DNA from: Chryseobacterium sp. Marseille-Q5410
GTDB taxonomy: Bacteria > Bacteroidota > Bacteroidia > Flavobacteriales > Weeksellaceae
NCBI GenBank assembly: GCA_946892665.1
Contig: CAMPOT010000001.1
Span: forward strand, 1,984,001 to 2,048,000
Length of the DNA stretch: 64,000 bases
Reading direction: 5' to 3'
Part shown: positions 9,395-18,852 of the stretch, piece by piece
Numbering within the stretch: the first letter of the stretch is position 1
How the letters are laid out: the number at the start of each line of letters is the position of its first letter
Position numbers and translations under genes: made by a program
Notes under the pieces: model-generated
The model's input: the letters and a program-made list of their open reading frames with translations, nothing else
What the model was told of the DNA's origin: nothing
Database searches by the model: none

Positions 9395-9748
9395 ATGAGC
9401 ACAATATTTACATTATTCATGATTCTGATCATGATTGCGAGTATCTTACTAATCATCATCATCATGGCACAGAATCCAAAAGGTGGAGGCTTATCCGGAA
9501 CTTTCGGTGGAACCTCATCTGCTCAGTTTGGAGTACAACGTACCAATGATTTCATGGAAAAAGCAACTTGGACTTTAGGAAGCGCCATTATAATTCTTAT
9601 TTTACTGAGTGTTATTCTTACTGGGAAACCTAGCACAACCGTTCCAACTGCTCCGGTAAAAACAGAAGCTCCGGCTCCACAAACAGCGCCTGCTACAAAC
9701 AGCCCTGCAACTGCTCCGGTACAAACTCCGGCTCCAGCAGGAAATTAG
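9395..9748 (+). CDS. secG: Preprotein translocase subunit SecG
   Basis: SecG supports protein export through SecYEG in the inner membrane. The 117-residue protein has two membrane segments (residues 4-25 and about 55-75) separated by the conserved N-P-K-G-G-G-L-S-G-x-F-G-G loop. A Pro/Ala/Thr-rich tail follows, longer than in enterobacteria but usual in this phylum. An upstream TTG at 9368 is rejected as the start because it lies inside the -7 promoter box TATATTTG (9363-9370). It is monocistronic with a strong terminator. Confidence 0.93.
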   Translation: MSTIFTLFMILIMIASILLIIIIMAQNPKGGGLSGTFGGTSSAQFGVQRTNDFMEKATWTLGSAIIILILLSVILTGKPSTTVPTAPVKTEAPAPQTAPATNSPATAPVQTPAPAGN

Positions 9749-9771
9749 CATTACGCTTTACACAACAAACT

Positions 9772-9802
9772 AAACGGTTTAGAAATTCTAAGCCGTTTTT
9801 TT
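9772..9802 (+). terminator. Terminator after secG
   Basis: Arms of 12 bp (9772-9783 and 9787-9798, one G-T pair) around a 3-nt loop are followed by T residues. Confidence 0.85.
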
Positions 9803-9808
9803 ATGATT

Positions 9809-10840
9809 TTATTCAAAGTTCCGCTCCTTTATTCCCCAATATTGATCCTGATGATGAAGGAACAAACACTCAATCCAGCTGTCCAAAGACATTTTGGATA
9901 ATATTTCATCATCGATTTCAGCAAATTGGGTTTCAAAAAAATCTCTATTGATTTTCAAATTTCCGCGATCCAGAATCATCACATTTTCGTCCGAAAAAAA
10001 AGGATAATTCTTAATATCTGAATTTGTTGTGAGAATTTTTTTCCCGGATGCCAATGCTTCAAAGGTTCGCATTGTTAAGCCATTTTGAAAAGGTTTATTA
10101 ATATCCAAAACAGCAAAAGATCGATTATAAATCTCAGCAATTTCTGCGTGCTGCAGTTTGGTAAAACTAAGTTTTTTGAGGTCAAAATGTTGCAAATGCC
10201 GATCGAAAAAACGTTTCAACAAAAATGCAGTTCTTCCGGGAGCATAGTAATAGAAAAATGTTTTCAAGCGAAATTGCTCTGCAATTTTCCGAATCTCTTC
10301 ACCAATCGCATAACGGTCAGTATGCGCAGTTCCGATAAAGGTTATATCATACTTTAGTTCTTTTTTTTCGCGGATATCTTTGTAATCTTCAATAAAAAAT
10401 AATGGGCGAAAATGCAGACCAAAACGTTCAGCATCACGTGGTTCAAAAGTGAAATTTTTATCGAAAAAAGGATAGAGTTTTTGAAATTTTGGATATTCGT
10501 CAACTGCGTCGTATGAATAGAAAATTTTCTCAGCCAACGGATTTATATCTCGAAAAGCATCAAGAAAGAAAAACGGAATACTTTCGCCTTTTATTAATAA
10601 AAAAAAATCATAATTTTTTGTTGAAATTTCCAACAAAATCTTGCGGTAATAGCGGTTTATTCTTCTTTGATACCAACGGCTATTCACGCGGATAATTCCT
10701 TTAGACAAAAGAGAATCCGATGGTCTTTCATTGTAGAAATCTACTTCAGCTCCCCATTTTTGCAATCGCTCGACAATCGCTTTTTCGTAGCCGAAAAAAT
10801 GGGCGGATATAAACAATATTTTTTTTCCTGCCAGATTCAT
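9809..10840 (-). CDS. Glycosyltransferase, CgeB/GT4-like
   Basis: The protein has 343 residues without signal peptide. The C-terminal half has Y-N-R-S-F-A-V-L-D-I-N followed by N-G-L-T-M-R-T-F-E-A-L-A-S-G-K-K-I-L-T-T-N, the nucleotide-sugar site pattern of the Glyco_trans_1_2 (CgeB-like) group. The N-terminal half is a Rossmann-like region starting K-K-I-L-F-I-S-A-H. It is the last gene of a four-gene surface-polysaccharide set and overlaps the epimerase gene by 4 bp (ATGA). Donor and acceptor sugars cannot be predicted. Confidence 0.75.
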   Translation of the reverse strand: MNLAGKKILFISAHFFGYEKAIVERLQKWGAEVDFYNERPSDSLLSKGIIRVNSRWYQRRINRYYRKILLEISTKNYDFFLLIKGESIPFFFLDAFRDINPLAEKIFYSYDAVDEYPKFQKLYPFFDKNFTFEPRDAERFGLHFRPLFFIEDYKDIREKKELKYDITFIGTAHTDRYAIGEEIRKIAEQFRLKTFFYYYAPGRTAFLLKRFFDRHLQHFDLKKLSFTKLQHAEIAEIYNRSFAVLDINKPFQNGLTMRTFEALASGKKILTTNSDIKNYPFFSDENVMILDRGNLKINRDFFETQFAEIDDEILSKMSLDSWIECLFLHHQDQYWGIKERNFE

Positions 10841-11982
10841 GTTTTCAGGAAACCCTTTTGTTTCATTTCTTGCAATGAAGCTTCAAAATCATTTTCCAAA
10901 ACCGGCTGTTTCACAACCCATTGGGTGAAAGCTTGCATTCCTTGCGAAAAACTAACCTTAGGTTCATAATGCAAAAGGTTTTTCATTAAATAAATATCTG
11001 CGAAATTGTGGCGGATATCGCCAATTCTGAAATTTCCGGTTACCGAAACTGTGACGTCTTTCTGATATCCTTCTACAAGATTTTCTGCCACAGATTTTAC
11101 AGTGGTTGCAATTCCGGTTCCTATATTGATGGTTTGGTTATTCGCTGCGTCCATTTCCAAACTTCTTATCGTTGCTTCGGTGACATCTTTGATGTTGATA
11201 AAATCCCTTGTCGGCAAACCATCTTCAAAAATATTGATATCCTTACCACTTAAAATCTGCGAAGAAAATATCGACAAAATACCAGTATACGGATTCACAA
11301 GCGATTGCCCTACTCCATAGACATTTTGGTAACGCAGAATCACATAGTCAACGGATATCGTTGGACAAACGAGTTTTACCATTTGTTCCTGCTGCAATTT
11401 CGTGAGTCCGTAAAATGAAGTGGGATGAAGTTTAGAATCTTCCGAAGTAGGAAGTGGCTTTATAATTTCACCTTTATCATCAGTCATTTCGAAGATTCCT
11501 TTTTCCATCAAATCTGTTCTGCGGTTGCTGGGAAATACAATTTTCGCAGAAGAATCCTGATATTTACCTTCACCATAAACCGCTCTGGAAGACGCTAAAA
11601 CAAATTTCTTTACGCCATTTTTTTTATTAACTAAAACATCAAGAATAAGCGCTGTTCCCGAAACATTCACCCTGTTATATCTTTCGATTTCATACATCGA
11701 CTGACCTGTTCCAGTTTCTGCAGCCAGGTGGATAATGGCGTCTTGGTTTTCGATGGATTTTTCGATGTCTTTCCTATTAGAAACATCACCTTTAATGAAT
11801 TTTACTTTCCCTAAAATACGTTGATAAAGCGGTGAATTCTTCTCGGGATTTTCACTGTGAATCTGCTCTGAAAGGGAATCTAATACCGTCACTGAATATC
11901 CGCGATCGATTAATTTCAGCGCAAGTGAACTTCCGATGAACCCGGCTCCACCAGTAATTAATATGTTTTTCAATTTATCCAC
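10837..11982 (-). CDS. NAD-dependent sugar epimerase (SDR family)
   Basis: This 381-residue extended short-chain dehydrogenase has the NAD site G-G-A-G-F-I-G-S-S at residues 11-19 and the catalytic Y-x3-K in F-Y-G-L-T-K. The start V-L-D-S-L-S-E-Q-I-H resembles proteins annotated as dTDP-L-rhamnose 4-epimerase (making dTDP-6-deoxy-talose), but other nucleotide-sugar epimerases remain possible. It belongs to the polysaccharide operon, overlapping both neighbours (8 bp upstream, 4 bp downstream). Confidence 0.85.
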   Translation of the reverse strand: MDKLKNILITGGAGFIGSSLALKLIDRGYSVTVLDSLSEQIHSENPEKNSPLYQRILGKVKFIKGDVSNRKDIEKSIENQDAIIHLAAETGTGQSMYEIERYNRVNVSGTALILDVLVNKKNGVKKFVLASSRAVYGEGKYQDSSAKIVFPSNRRTDLMEKGIFEMTDDKGEIIKPLPTSEDSKLHPTSFYGLTKLQQEQMVKLVCPTISVDYVILRYQNVYGVGQSLVNPYTGILSIFSSQILSGKDINIFEDGLPTRDFINIKDVTEATIRSLEMDAANNQTINIGTGIATTVKSVAENLVEGYQKDVTVSVTGNFRIGDIRHNFADIYLMKNLLHYEPKVSFSQGMQAFTQWVVKQPVLENDFEASLQEMKQKGFLKT

Positions 11983-12529
11983 TTATTTTCTCCCAGATTT
12001 GAGTTTCCTGGTTATATTTTTTTATGATTTTCGCTGGCGAACCTACAATAACACAATAATCCGGGAAAACCCCTTTCACCACTGAATTTGCACCTACAAT
12101 ACATTGTTTTCCCAATACGGTTCCAGCCATAATTGCCGCTCCCATTCCGATAAAACAATTTTCTCCGATCGTAGTTTCACTGACGATTATTTTTTGTTTT
12201 ACAACATGTTTCCCGATCTCGGTATAATCATGATCAATATTGGTGATGAAAACATTGGCTAGAATCAGCGAACTCTTCCCTACAACCAGCTGCCCTGCGG
12301 AAGTGATGTGTACATTCTGAGAAATCACCACATCATCCTCTATTCGGATGGTTCCACTTTTGTGCGTTTCCATTCGTAAATGGGGGAAAATCCTCACTTT
12401 TTTACCGATAAATATATTGCGGGTTCCTTTAAGAAAAATAGGCTTCCCAAGATAGGATGGAATTCCAAATTTGCCAAAAAAAGGCGCATAGCACAGCGCT
12501 CTGATTCCCCAAAGTAATTTATCCTTCAT
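11975..12529 (-). CDS. Hexapeptide-repeat acyltransferase
   Basis: This 184-residue protein has left-handed beta-helix repeats ([I/V]-G-x4 hexads, e.g. I-E-D-D-V-V-I, I-G-E-N-C-F-I-G-M-G-A-A-I and V-G-A-N-S-V-V-K-G) and the end V-G-S-P-A-K-I-I. This pattern fits WcaF/NodL-type sugar O-acetyltransferases using acetyl-CoA. The catalytic His is likely in I-D-H-D-Y. It sits inside the polysaccharide operon and should acetylate a sugar of the product. Confidence 0.85.
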   Translation of the reverse strand: MKDKLLWGIRALCYAPFFGKFGIPSYLGKPIFLKGTRNIFIGKKVRIFPHLRMETHKSGTIRIEDDVVISQNVHITSAGQLVVGKSSLILANVFITNIDHDYTEIGKHVVKQKIIVSETTIGENCFIGMGAAIMAGTVLGKQCIVGANSVVKGVFPDYCVIVGSPAKIIKKYNQETQIWEKISG

Positions 12530-13317
12530 AGTTTTGCTCTTATTGGCCTCACGATGTATTTTAATTTGGAAAATACAAAATAAAACAGATATTGCAATAA
12601 ATTAATTCGTTTATTTCGATACATTTCCCAAATATTTTTCTGGATTCCTTTCTCCATTTCTTTTAAATTTGCAGAAAGTCCCGAAAACCCGAATGATTTT
12701 TTCCCATTTCCGGCTATTACAAGTTTTTCAGGAAGTAGAAACATCGAGTTGGTTTCGCTGATTCTCATCCAATAATTCGCATCTTCCGAATATCTTTGTT
12801 TTTCGTCAAATAAACCGGTATTTTCAAGAATTTTTCTTTCGAAAATTGCCGTAGAAGTTTGCCCCGTAATTTTAAACAATAAGAGGTTCAGACTTATAGC
12901 AACTAAACCGTTAGAACCAATTGCATACGGAAAACTTACTTTTTCATCGTTCCATAAAGATGTAATAAAATCCACCCGAAAATTCTTATTTACAAGATAT
13001 TTCATCTGTTTTTCGGTTTTTTCCGGAAGCCATTCGTCATCGGAATCGAGCAACGCAATGTAATCTCCTTTTGCGATTTTCAGTCCTGTATTCCTAGCTT
13101 TGGAAACACCGCCGTTTTCCTGATTAATCAATTGAATTGGCATTTCTGGATTTTTTTTTCGGTAATTTTCAAGAATTTCTCCACTTCGATCTGCGGAACC
13201 ATCATTAATGACAATGATTTCAAACTCGCCTTTCCACGTTTGATTTTTAATCGAATCAAGACATTTTTCGATGCTTTCTCCGGCATTATAAACAGGAATA
13301 ATCACGGAAATTACCAT
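12526..13317 (-). CDS. Family 2 glycosyltransferase
   Basis: A GT-A fold protein of 263 residues: S-V-I-I-P-V-Y-N-A-G-E at the N-terminus, I-I-V-I-N-D-G-S-A-D, N-x-G-V-S-K-A-R-N-T-G and the metal-binding D-S-D-D near residue 93. The C-terminal region is basic with a hydrophobic patch (L-L-Q-Y-L-F-Y-F-V-F) that may touch the membrane. It is the first gene of the four-gene set and overlaps the acyltransferase gene by 4 bp. The sugar specificity is unknown. Confidence 0.88.
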   Translation of the reverse strand: MVISVIIPVYNAGESIEKCLDSIKNQTWKGEFEIIVINDGSADRSGEILENYRKKNPEMPIQLINQENGGVSKARNTGLKIAKGDYIALLDSDDEWLPEKTEKQMKYLVNKNFRVDFITSLWNDEKVSFPYAIGSNGLVAISLNLLLFKITGQTSTAIFERKILENTGLFDEKQRYSEDANYWMRISETNSMFLLPEKLVIAGNGKKSFGFSGLSANLKEMEKGIQKNIWEMYRNKRINLLQYLFYFVFSKLKYIVRPIRAKL

Positions 13318-13386
13318 TGAATTTTGTTTAAAATCTTAAAAACCACCATTTACGATCAATCTAAAATAGAAATTTTGTGTGGGAAA

Positions 13387-13998
13387 TTAATCTTTTTCGT
13401 TGTAAGGCAACCGGTTCTGAATCGATCTGCCCAATGAAATTTCATCCGCATACTCCAGCTCATCTCCCACCGATATTCCGCGAGCGATGGTAGAAAAATT
13501 AACCTCAAAATTTTTGAATTTTTTATAAATGTAATAAGCCGTCGTATCACCTTCCATCGTTGCACTCAGCGCGAAAATCAGCTCTTTAACTTCCCCGCTT
13601 TCCAGTTTTTTTTCAATCGAAGAAATGTGAAGTTGATTGGGACCAATACCTTCCATTGGCGAAATTTTGCCGCCCAAAACCAAATATTTCCCTCGGTATT
13701 TTCCGGTATTTTCAATCGCCATTACATCTCGCACGTCTTCTACTACGCACAGAATTTCTACATTTCTTTTCGGATTGGAGCAGATATCACAAACCTCCAC
13801 ATCGGAGAAATTATGACAATATTTACAGTATTTGATTTCAGTGACGAGTTTATTCAGCGCATCGCCCAAAGCAATCGCTTGACTTTCGGGCTGCTTCAGC
13901 ATATGTAATGCCAATCTCAGGGCCGATTTTTTTCCGATTCCGGGCAATCCCGAAATTTCTTCTACTGCTTTTGCTAAAACTTTGCTCGGATAATCCAT
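13387..13998 (-). CDS. recR: Recombination mediator RecR
   Basis: RecR works with RecF and RecO to load RecA on SSB-coated gaps. This 203-residue protein has the helix-hairpin-helix region L-P-G-I-G-K-K-S-A, a four-Cys zinc site (C-K-Y-C...C-D-I-C), the Toprim motifs V-V-E and a Walker-B-like C-terminus ([14 protein letters not shown]). The length is typical. It lies 69 bp upstream of the polysaccharide set on the same strand. Confidence 0.96.
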   Translation of the reverse strand: MDYPSKVLAKAVEEISGLPGIGKKSALRLALHMLKQPESQAIALGDALNKLVTEIKYCKYCHNFSDVEVCDICSNPKRNVEILCVVEDVRDVMAIENTGKYRGKYLVLGGKISPMEGIGPNQLHISSIEKKLESGEVKELIFALSATMEGDTTAYYIYKKFKNFEVNFSTIARGISVGDELEYADEISLGRSIQNRLPYNEKD

Positions 13999-14071
13999 AC
14001 TACAAAAATAAAATTTAAAAACTCAAATTGCAAGTTTCGCCCCTTTTATTATCTTTGGTGAAAATAGATTT

Positions 14072-14677
14072 ATGATTCTTCAAAATTTAAATTATCCACT
14101 CGATTTCAAATTTAAAATAACCACCCTTTCCAGCGATTTTAATATCACCGACAAAAACGGAAATTATGTAGCATACGTTCGCCAGAAAATGTTTAAATTA
14201 AAGGAAGATGTCATTATTTTCAATGATGAAACCCGCTCTCGGGAACTCTTCCGAATTCAGGCCAACCAATGGATCGATTTTAATGCATCCTACTCGATAA
14301 CCGACCTGGAAAATGGTAAAATTTTCGGTCGACTCTCCCGAAAAGGAATGCGCTCTTTGTGGAAATCTCACTACGATGTTTTGGATGAAAATAATGCGTT
14401 GAAATACCAAATCAGCGAAGATAACGCTTGGGTAAAAGTTTTGGATGGTTTTATTGGAGAAATCCCCATTGTTGGAATGTTTACCGGATATTTCCTAAAC
14501 CCTTCCTACACCGTGAAAGATTCCGCAGGAAAAGAATATTTCCGCCTCAAAAAAATGCCATCATTGATTGGACGAAGATTTCAACTCGACCGATTAATCG
14601 ATATCGACGATCAAGACGAATCACTGGTAGTTTTATGTTTATTGATGATGGTACTTTTGGAAAGAGAACGAGGATAA
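14072..14677 (+). CDS. LURP-one-related (tubby-like) protein
   Basis: The 201-residue protein is rich in beta strands and fits the LURP-one-related/scramblase-like fold: repeated F-x-I-T-D-x-x-G/N strands (F-N-I-T-D-K-N-G, Y-S-I-T-D-L-E-N-G, Y-T-V-K-D-S-A-G-K). A hydrophobic C-terminal segment (S-L-V-V-L-C-L-L-M-M-V-L-L-E-R) is typical of this family. The function of bacterial members is unknown. It is a single gene between recR (divergent) and the dipeptidase. Confidence 0.7.
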   Translation: MILQNLNYPLDFKFKITTLSSDFNITDKNGNYVAYVRQKMFKLKEDVIIFNDETRSRELFRIQANQWIDFNASYSITDLENGKIFGRLSRKGMRSLWKSHYDVLDENNALKYQISEDNAWVKVLDGFIGEIPIVGMFTGYFLNPSYTVKDSAGKEYFRLKKMPSLIGRRFQLDRLIDIDDQDESLVVLCLLMMVLLERERG

Positions 14678-14756
14678 ATTAAAAAAAATTCTTGGAATGA
14701 TCTTTAAAATTAAAGATTTCCAAGACATCCATTATTATAAATTCAATACAAATAAT

Positions 14757-14784
14757 TGCCTGACTTTTTTTCAGGCATTTTTTT
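14757..14784 (+). terminator. Terminator upstream of the dipeptidase gene
   Basis: TGCCTGA (14757-14763) pairs with TCAGGCA (14771-14777), followed by a T-run. It ends the LURP-one-like transcript and shows that the sequence before 14816 is not coding. Confidence 0.8.
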
Positions 14785-14815
14785 ATTCTTAAATTTGAGG
14801 AAAATATTATTTATA

Positions 14816-16258
14816 ATGGAAATTACGCAAATAGAACCACAAATAATCTGGAAAAATTTTGCTGCATTAAACGCGATACCAAGACCTTCTAAAAAAGAAG
14901 AAAAAGTAATTGAATTCATCAAAAATTTTGGTGAAAATCTCGGTTTAAAAACCACCGTGGACGAAGTAGGAAACGTGATCATTAAAAAACCTGCAACTCC
15001 GGGAATGGAAGACCGAAAACCAATCGTGATGCAATCTCACCTGGATATGGTTTGCAAAAAAAACAATGATGTTCTTTTCGATTTCGAAACCCAAGGAATC
15101 CAGATGGAAGTAGATGGCGATTGGTTAAAAGCCAAAGGAACGACTTTGGGCGCGGATAACGGTTTGGGAGTTGCGGCAATCATGTCGGTTTTGGAAAGTT
15201 CTGATATACCGCATCCCGCTCTGGAAGCGCTTTTCACTATTGATGAAGAAACAGGTATGACTGGAGCTCTTGGCTTAAAACCAGGGCAATTATCCGGTGA
15301 AATACTTCTGAATCTGGACACCGAAGAAGATGATGAAATCGATATCGGTTGCGCTGGTGGAATCGACGTAACAGCCTGGCAAAAATACAATTTGGAAGAC
15401 GCTAAAGGACAAATTGTGAAAATTGAGATCAAAGGTTTGCAAGGTGGACATTCCGGAATGGACATCCATAAAGGTTTCGGAAATGCAAATGTAATATTAG
15501 GAAGATTATTGTATACGGGACTTTACGACCAAAATATTCAACTGATTTCAATTGATGGTGGCGGTTTGCGAAACGCGATTCCGCGCGAAGCAAATGCTAT
15601 TTTTTCGGTGAGAAATGAAGTAGAATTCATCGAAAATGCTAATATTTTGAAAGCTTCAATCCTGGAAGAATTTGCAAATGTGGAGAAGGATCTTCAAATA
15701 AATATCGAATATTTCAGTACTGCAGAAAAAGCAATTTCTGAAGAAGATTCCAAAAAAATAATTTTAGCATTAAAATCAGCACACAACGGTGTTTACCGAA
15801 TGTCTCCGGACGTTGCTGATTTGGTAGAAACGTCCAATAATATTGCTCGTGTCGAGTTGAAAGACGGAGCTTTAAAAATTTTGAATCTTTCCAGATCATC
15901 GGTAGATTCTACAAAATTTGCTGTTGCAGAACAATTGAAATCTGTTTTCGAATTGGCAGGATTTGAGGTGGAATTCAGCGGTTCGTATCCAGGTTGGAAA
16001 CCAAAACCAGGTTCGGAAATTGTAAAAATCATGGAGAAAATTTACGAAAGAGATTTCGGATCAAAACCTCACGTAGTTGCTTGTCACGCAGGTTTAGAAT
16101 GCGGAATTATCGGTGCCAATTACCCTGAAATGGAAATGGTAAGTTTCGGACCAACTATTCGTGGAGCACATTCTCCCGAAGAAAAAGCGAATATTCCATC
16201 TACACAGAAATTTTGGGCATTTTTGAAAGAAATTCTAAAGGAAATTCCAAAAAAATAA
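14816..16258 (+). CDS. pepD: Aminoacyl-histidine dipeptidase (PepD, M20 family)
   Basis: A zinc dipeptidase of 480 residues that hydrolyses Xaa-His dipeptides in the cytosol. It shows the M20 metal motifs Q-S-H-L-D-M-V, L-G-A-D-N-G-L-G-V and I-D-E-E-T-G-M-T-G, a dimerisation insert with G-G-H-S-G-M-D-I, and the late metal ligand region C-H-A-G-L-E-C-G-I. An upstream TTG at 14756 is rejected since the extension would run through a terminator hairpin. A TAAATTTG -7 box at 14790-14797 precedes the ATG. Confidence 0.93.
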   Translation: MEITQIEPQIIWKNFAALNAIPRPSKKEEKVIEFIKNFGENLGLKTTVDEVGNVIIKKPATPGMEDRKPIVMQSHLDMVCKKNNDVLFDFETQGIQMEVDGDWLKAKGTTLGADNGLGVAAIMSVLESSDIPHPALEALFTIDEETGMTGALGLKPGQLSGEILLNLDTEEDDEIDIGCAGGIDVTAWQKYNLEDAKGQIVKIEIKGLQGGHSGMDIHKGFGNANVILGRLLYTGLYDQNIQLISIDGGGLRNAIPREANAIFSVRNEVEFIENANILKASILEEFANVEKDLQINIEYFSTAEKAISEEDSKKIILALKSAHNGVYRMSPDVADLVETSNNIARVELKDGALKILNLSRSSVDSTKFAVAEQLKSVFELAGFEVEFSGSYPGWKPKPGSEIVKIMEKIYERDFGSKPHVVACHAGLECGIIGANYPEMEMVSFGPTIRGAHSPEEKANIPSTQKFWAFLKEILKEIPKK

Positions 16259-16390
16259 GGTCTAGGGCAATTTTCGGAGATTTTCGTTATGCATTCGTTT
16301 TCATTAATCACCACGGAGCAGAATCGTATTACGCTACTCACCGATTTCGAGGAAAACTAAAACTATAAAAAAGTCCATCATTAAAATTAA
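16259..16390. other. Intergenic stretch without supported gene
   Basis: A 23-codon ORF (16290-16361) and an alternative frame without stop occur here, but neither is recognisable. It may be the remnant of a lost gene. Confidence 0.3.
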
Positions 16391-16421
16391 AAAATCCCGT
16401 AACGTGCAGTTGCGGGATTTT
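16391..16421 (-). terminator. Terminator of the ferredoxin operon
   Basis: Arms AAAATCCCG (16391-16399) and CGGGATTTT (16413-16421) are followed by T-rich sequence on the minus strand. Confidence 0.8.
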
Positions 16422-16445
16422 GGTATTTAAAAAAGTAATTATCTT

Positions 16446-16778
16446 CTATGGATAAGGTGCGAGTTCAACTTCCAACCCATCGATATTTTCGGTAATGTGA
16501 ATCTGGCAGCCCAGTCTGGAATTATCTTGAACATGAAACGCTTCTGCAAGCATTGCGTCTTCCTCAGCTCCCATTTCTTCCAGTTTTTCGGCACCATCAA
16601 TTACATAGACCTGGCAAGACGCGCACATCGCCATTCCGCCGCAAACTCCGATGGTACCTTCTTCCGCCAGTTCGTACGAACGCACCACTTCCATTAAATT
16701 CATGGACATATCCGTAGGCGCAAGAACCTCGTGAGTTTGGCCATTTCGGTCGGTAATTTTCAAATTGATATCCTGCAT
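16446..16778 (-). CDS. 2Fe-2S ferredoxin
   Basis: This 110-residue electron carrier is of the adrenodoxin type: cluster ligands in G-V-C-G-G-M-A-M-C-A-S-C and a later R-L-G-C-Q. It lies 6 bp after a thioredoxin-reductase-like ferredoxin reductase gene, which should supply its electrons. The redox acceptor (iron-sulfur assembly, haem or desaturase chemistry) is unknown. Confidence 0.92.
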   Translation of the reverse strand: MQDINLKITDRNGQTHEVLAPTDMSMNLMEVVRSYELAEEGTIGVCGGMAMCASCQVYVIDGAEKLEEMGAEEDAMLAEAFHVQDNSRLGCQIHITENIDGLEVELAPYP

Positions 16779-16784
16779 GTTTTC

Positions 16785-17837
16785 TTAATCGATTTTTTTA
16801 ACAACAGCTTTTTCCGCTTCTTTTCGGCTTCCATCGAAACCGTCTACTCCACTTACTGTTGTATATTTCAAAACATATTTTTTACCTGGATTCAGCATAT
16901 TATAGACGCTTTGGCACATTAAAGTTGCTTCATGAAACCCACACAAAATCAGTTTCAATTTTCCTGGATAAGTATTAATATCGCCGATGGCATAAAGCCC
17001 CGGAATGTTGGTTTGATAATCCAGTGCATTGTTCACAACAATGGCATTTTTCTCGATTTCTAAGCCCCAATTTGCAATATCTCCCAATTTTGGAGTAAGC
17101 CCGAAAAGCGGAATGAAATAATCTGTTTCCACATCGAAAGTTTCGCCTTCTTTTTCTAAAGTAATTGCCGTCACTTTTCCTTCACCTTTAATTCCAGTTA
17201 CTTCTGCTGGAGTGACTAACTTAATTTTTCCTTGATCTTTCAAAGCCTGAACTTTTTCAACAGAATCCAAAGCACCACGGAACTCGTTTCTTCGGTGAAC
17301 CAAAGTTACTTCACTTGCAACATCGGCCAGGAAAATGCTCCAATCCAAAGCAGAATCTCCACCACCTGCGATTACTACTCTCTTGTTTCGGAAATGTTCA
17401 GGTTCTTTAATGAAATATTCCACCCCTTTTTCTTCGTAATCAGCGATGTTTTCGATGGTTGGTTTTCTAGGTTCAAATGTTCCTAATCCGCCGGCAATTG
17501 CTACAGCTTTCGCACGGTGAACGGTACCCTTGTTGGTTACCACTTCGAAAGTTCCATCTTCAAGTTTATTTAAAGTTTGAGCGGTTTCGCCCAAGGTAAA
17601 TCCCGGTTGGAACTGCTTAATTTGCTCCATTAAATTATCGATCAATTCACCTGCATTCACTGAAGGGAAACCTGGAATATCAAAAATAGGTTTTTTCGGG
17701 TAAAGCTCTGTCAGCTGTCCACCTGGTTGCGGCAAAGCATCGATAAGGTGGCATTTCATTTTCAGCAAGCCTGCTTCAAAAACTGCGAAAAGCCCGGTTG
17801 GTCCAGCTCCTATTATTAATAAATCGGTTGTAATCAT
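16785..17837 (-). CDS. Ferredoxin-NADP(+) reductase, thioredoxin-reductase-like
   Basis: This 350-residue flavoprotein binds FAD through the N-terminal G-A-G-P-T-G-L and NADPH through G-G-G-D-S-A-L-D-W, with G-D-I-N-T-Y near the C-terminus. There is no C-x2-C redox pair, which separates it from thioredoxin reductase and fits the YumC-type ferredoxin-NADP reductases. It is co-transcribed with the adjacent 2Fe-2S ferredoxin. Confidence 0.9.
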   Translation of the reverse strand: MITTDLLIIGAGPTGLFAVFEAGLLKMKCHLIDALPQPGGQLTELYPKKPIFDIPGFPSVNAGELIDNLMEQIKQFQPGFTLGETAQTLNKLEDGTFEVVTNKGTVHRAKAVAIAGGLGTFEPRKPTIENIADYEEKGVEYFIKEPEHFRNKRVVIAGGGDSALDWSIFLADVASEVTLVHRRNEFRGALDSVEKVQALKDQGKIKLVTPAEVTGIKGEGKVTAITLEKEGETFDVETDYFIPLFGLTPKLGDIANWGLEIEKNAIVVNNALDYQTNIPGLYAIGDINTYPGKLKLILCGFHEATLMCQSVYNMLNPGKKYVLKYTTVSGVDGFDGSRKEAEKAVVKKID

Positions 17838-17947
17838 TGATGATTTTTTTTAAGAAAATTAGTACCACAAATTTAAGAAAAATAAAAGAACAGCGAATTG
17901 CATAAGAGTGACAAATGTCATTTTAAATTGCTTCCAAATCAATGTTT

Positions 17948-17955
17948 TATATTTG
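17948..17955 (+). promoter_or_regulatory. -7 box upstream of the DUF3108 gene
   Basis: TATATTTG, 28 bases before the ATG, matches TAnnTTTG; the -33 element is degenerate (ATTG at 17927-17930, spacing 17). Confidence 0.45.
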
Positions 17956-17983
17956 TGGCAAATTTTTTGCAAAACGATAGACT

Positions 17984-18751
17984 ATGAAAAAATTGTTAAT
18001 CGCTTTCAGTATGATGATTTTTGCTTTGGGATTCTCTCAAAAGCTCGATAATATCCAATCTGGCGAATATTTAAATTATAGAATTCACTACGGACTTTTG
18101 AATGCCGGAACCGCTACTTTAACTACTTTAAAAACTACATACAGAGGACAACCGCATTTTTATGTGAAAGGTTACGGTAAAACTACCGGTGCTGTTCGCG
18201 CTTTCTTTAAAGTGGAAGATTACTACGAAAGTTACATAAATTACAACACCGGTTTACCAAGTTTTTATGTACGAAATGTAAAGGAAGGAACTTATACCCA
18301 GCACTTCGAAACCAGCTTTAATCATAGCAAAAATACCTTAATTTTAACGGATAAAGAAAAAAATACTACCCGCGTAGTGAACTCTGTGAAAGGAATTCAG
18401 GATATGCTTTCTGCGTTTTATTATTTAAGAAGTTTGGAGCCGGGTGAACTGAAGATTGGAAGTGTAAAAAAACTGAATGTTTGGATCGATGATGAAATGT
18501 TCCCTTTCCAAATTAAAATTGTAGGAACGGAAAATCTTAAAACAAAATTTGGAACAATCAATGCTTTAAAAATTGTTCCGCAAGTGATGAGTGGGCGTGT
18601 TTTCAAGGATAAAGAAGGCGTAACAATGTGGGTGAGCAACGACAGAAACCTAGTTCCTTTATCGATAAAAGCGGAGCTCGCGGTTGGTTCTTTGAAAGCC
18701 AACATCGATTCGTATAAAAATGTGAAGTATCCGCTGAATTTTATCAAATAA
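17984..18751 (+). CDS. DUF3108 domain protein, exported
   Basis: A 255-residue protein with signal peptide (M-K-K-L-L-I-A-F-S then a hydrophobic stretch, cleavage after F-S near residue 19). The mature part fits DUF3108: G-E-Y-L-N-Y-R-I-H-Y-G near the start, N-A-G-T-A-T-L, and a C-terminal T-M-W-V-S-N-D-x-N-L-V-P. The domain is a periplasmic beta-structure of unknown function. Monocistronic with a terminator. Confidence 0.85.
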   Translation: MKKLLIAFSMMIFALGFSQKLDNIQSGEYLNYRIHYGLLNAGTATLTTLKTTYRGQPHFYVKGYGKTTGAVRAFFKVEDYYESYINYNTGLPSFYVRNVKEGTYTQHFETSFNHSKNTLILTDKEKNTTRVVNSVKGIQDMLSAFYYLRSLEPGELKIGSVKKLNVWIDDEMFPFQIKIVGTENLKTKFGTINALKIVPQVMSGRVFKDKEGVTMWVSNDRNLVPLSIKAELAVGSLKANIDSYKNVKYPLNFIK

Positions 18752-18799
18752 GTTTAAAACACTTTTGCAAAAAGATATTCGCAAAAGAAAATTATAATA

Positions 18800-18832
18800 A
18801 AAGACCGTTTCAATACTCTTGAAACGGTCTTT
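18800..18832. terminator. Bidirectional terminator, DUF3108 / pheS
   Basis: Perfect 14-bp arms (18800-18813, 18819-18832) around a 5-nt loop, between convergent genes. Confidence 0.9.
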
Positions 18833-18852
18833 ATATTTTTTTTAAAGAACAA

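Noticed and set aside
16290-16361. 23-codon ORF after the dipeptidase gene
   Set aside because: No promoter, conservation or recognisable sequence; too short to support.
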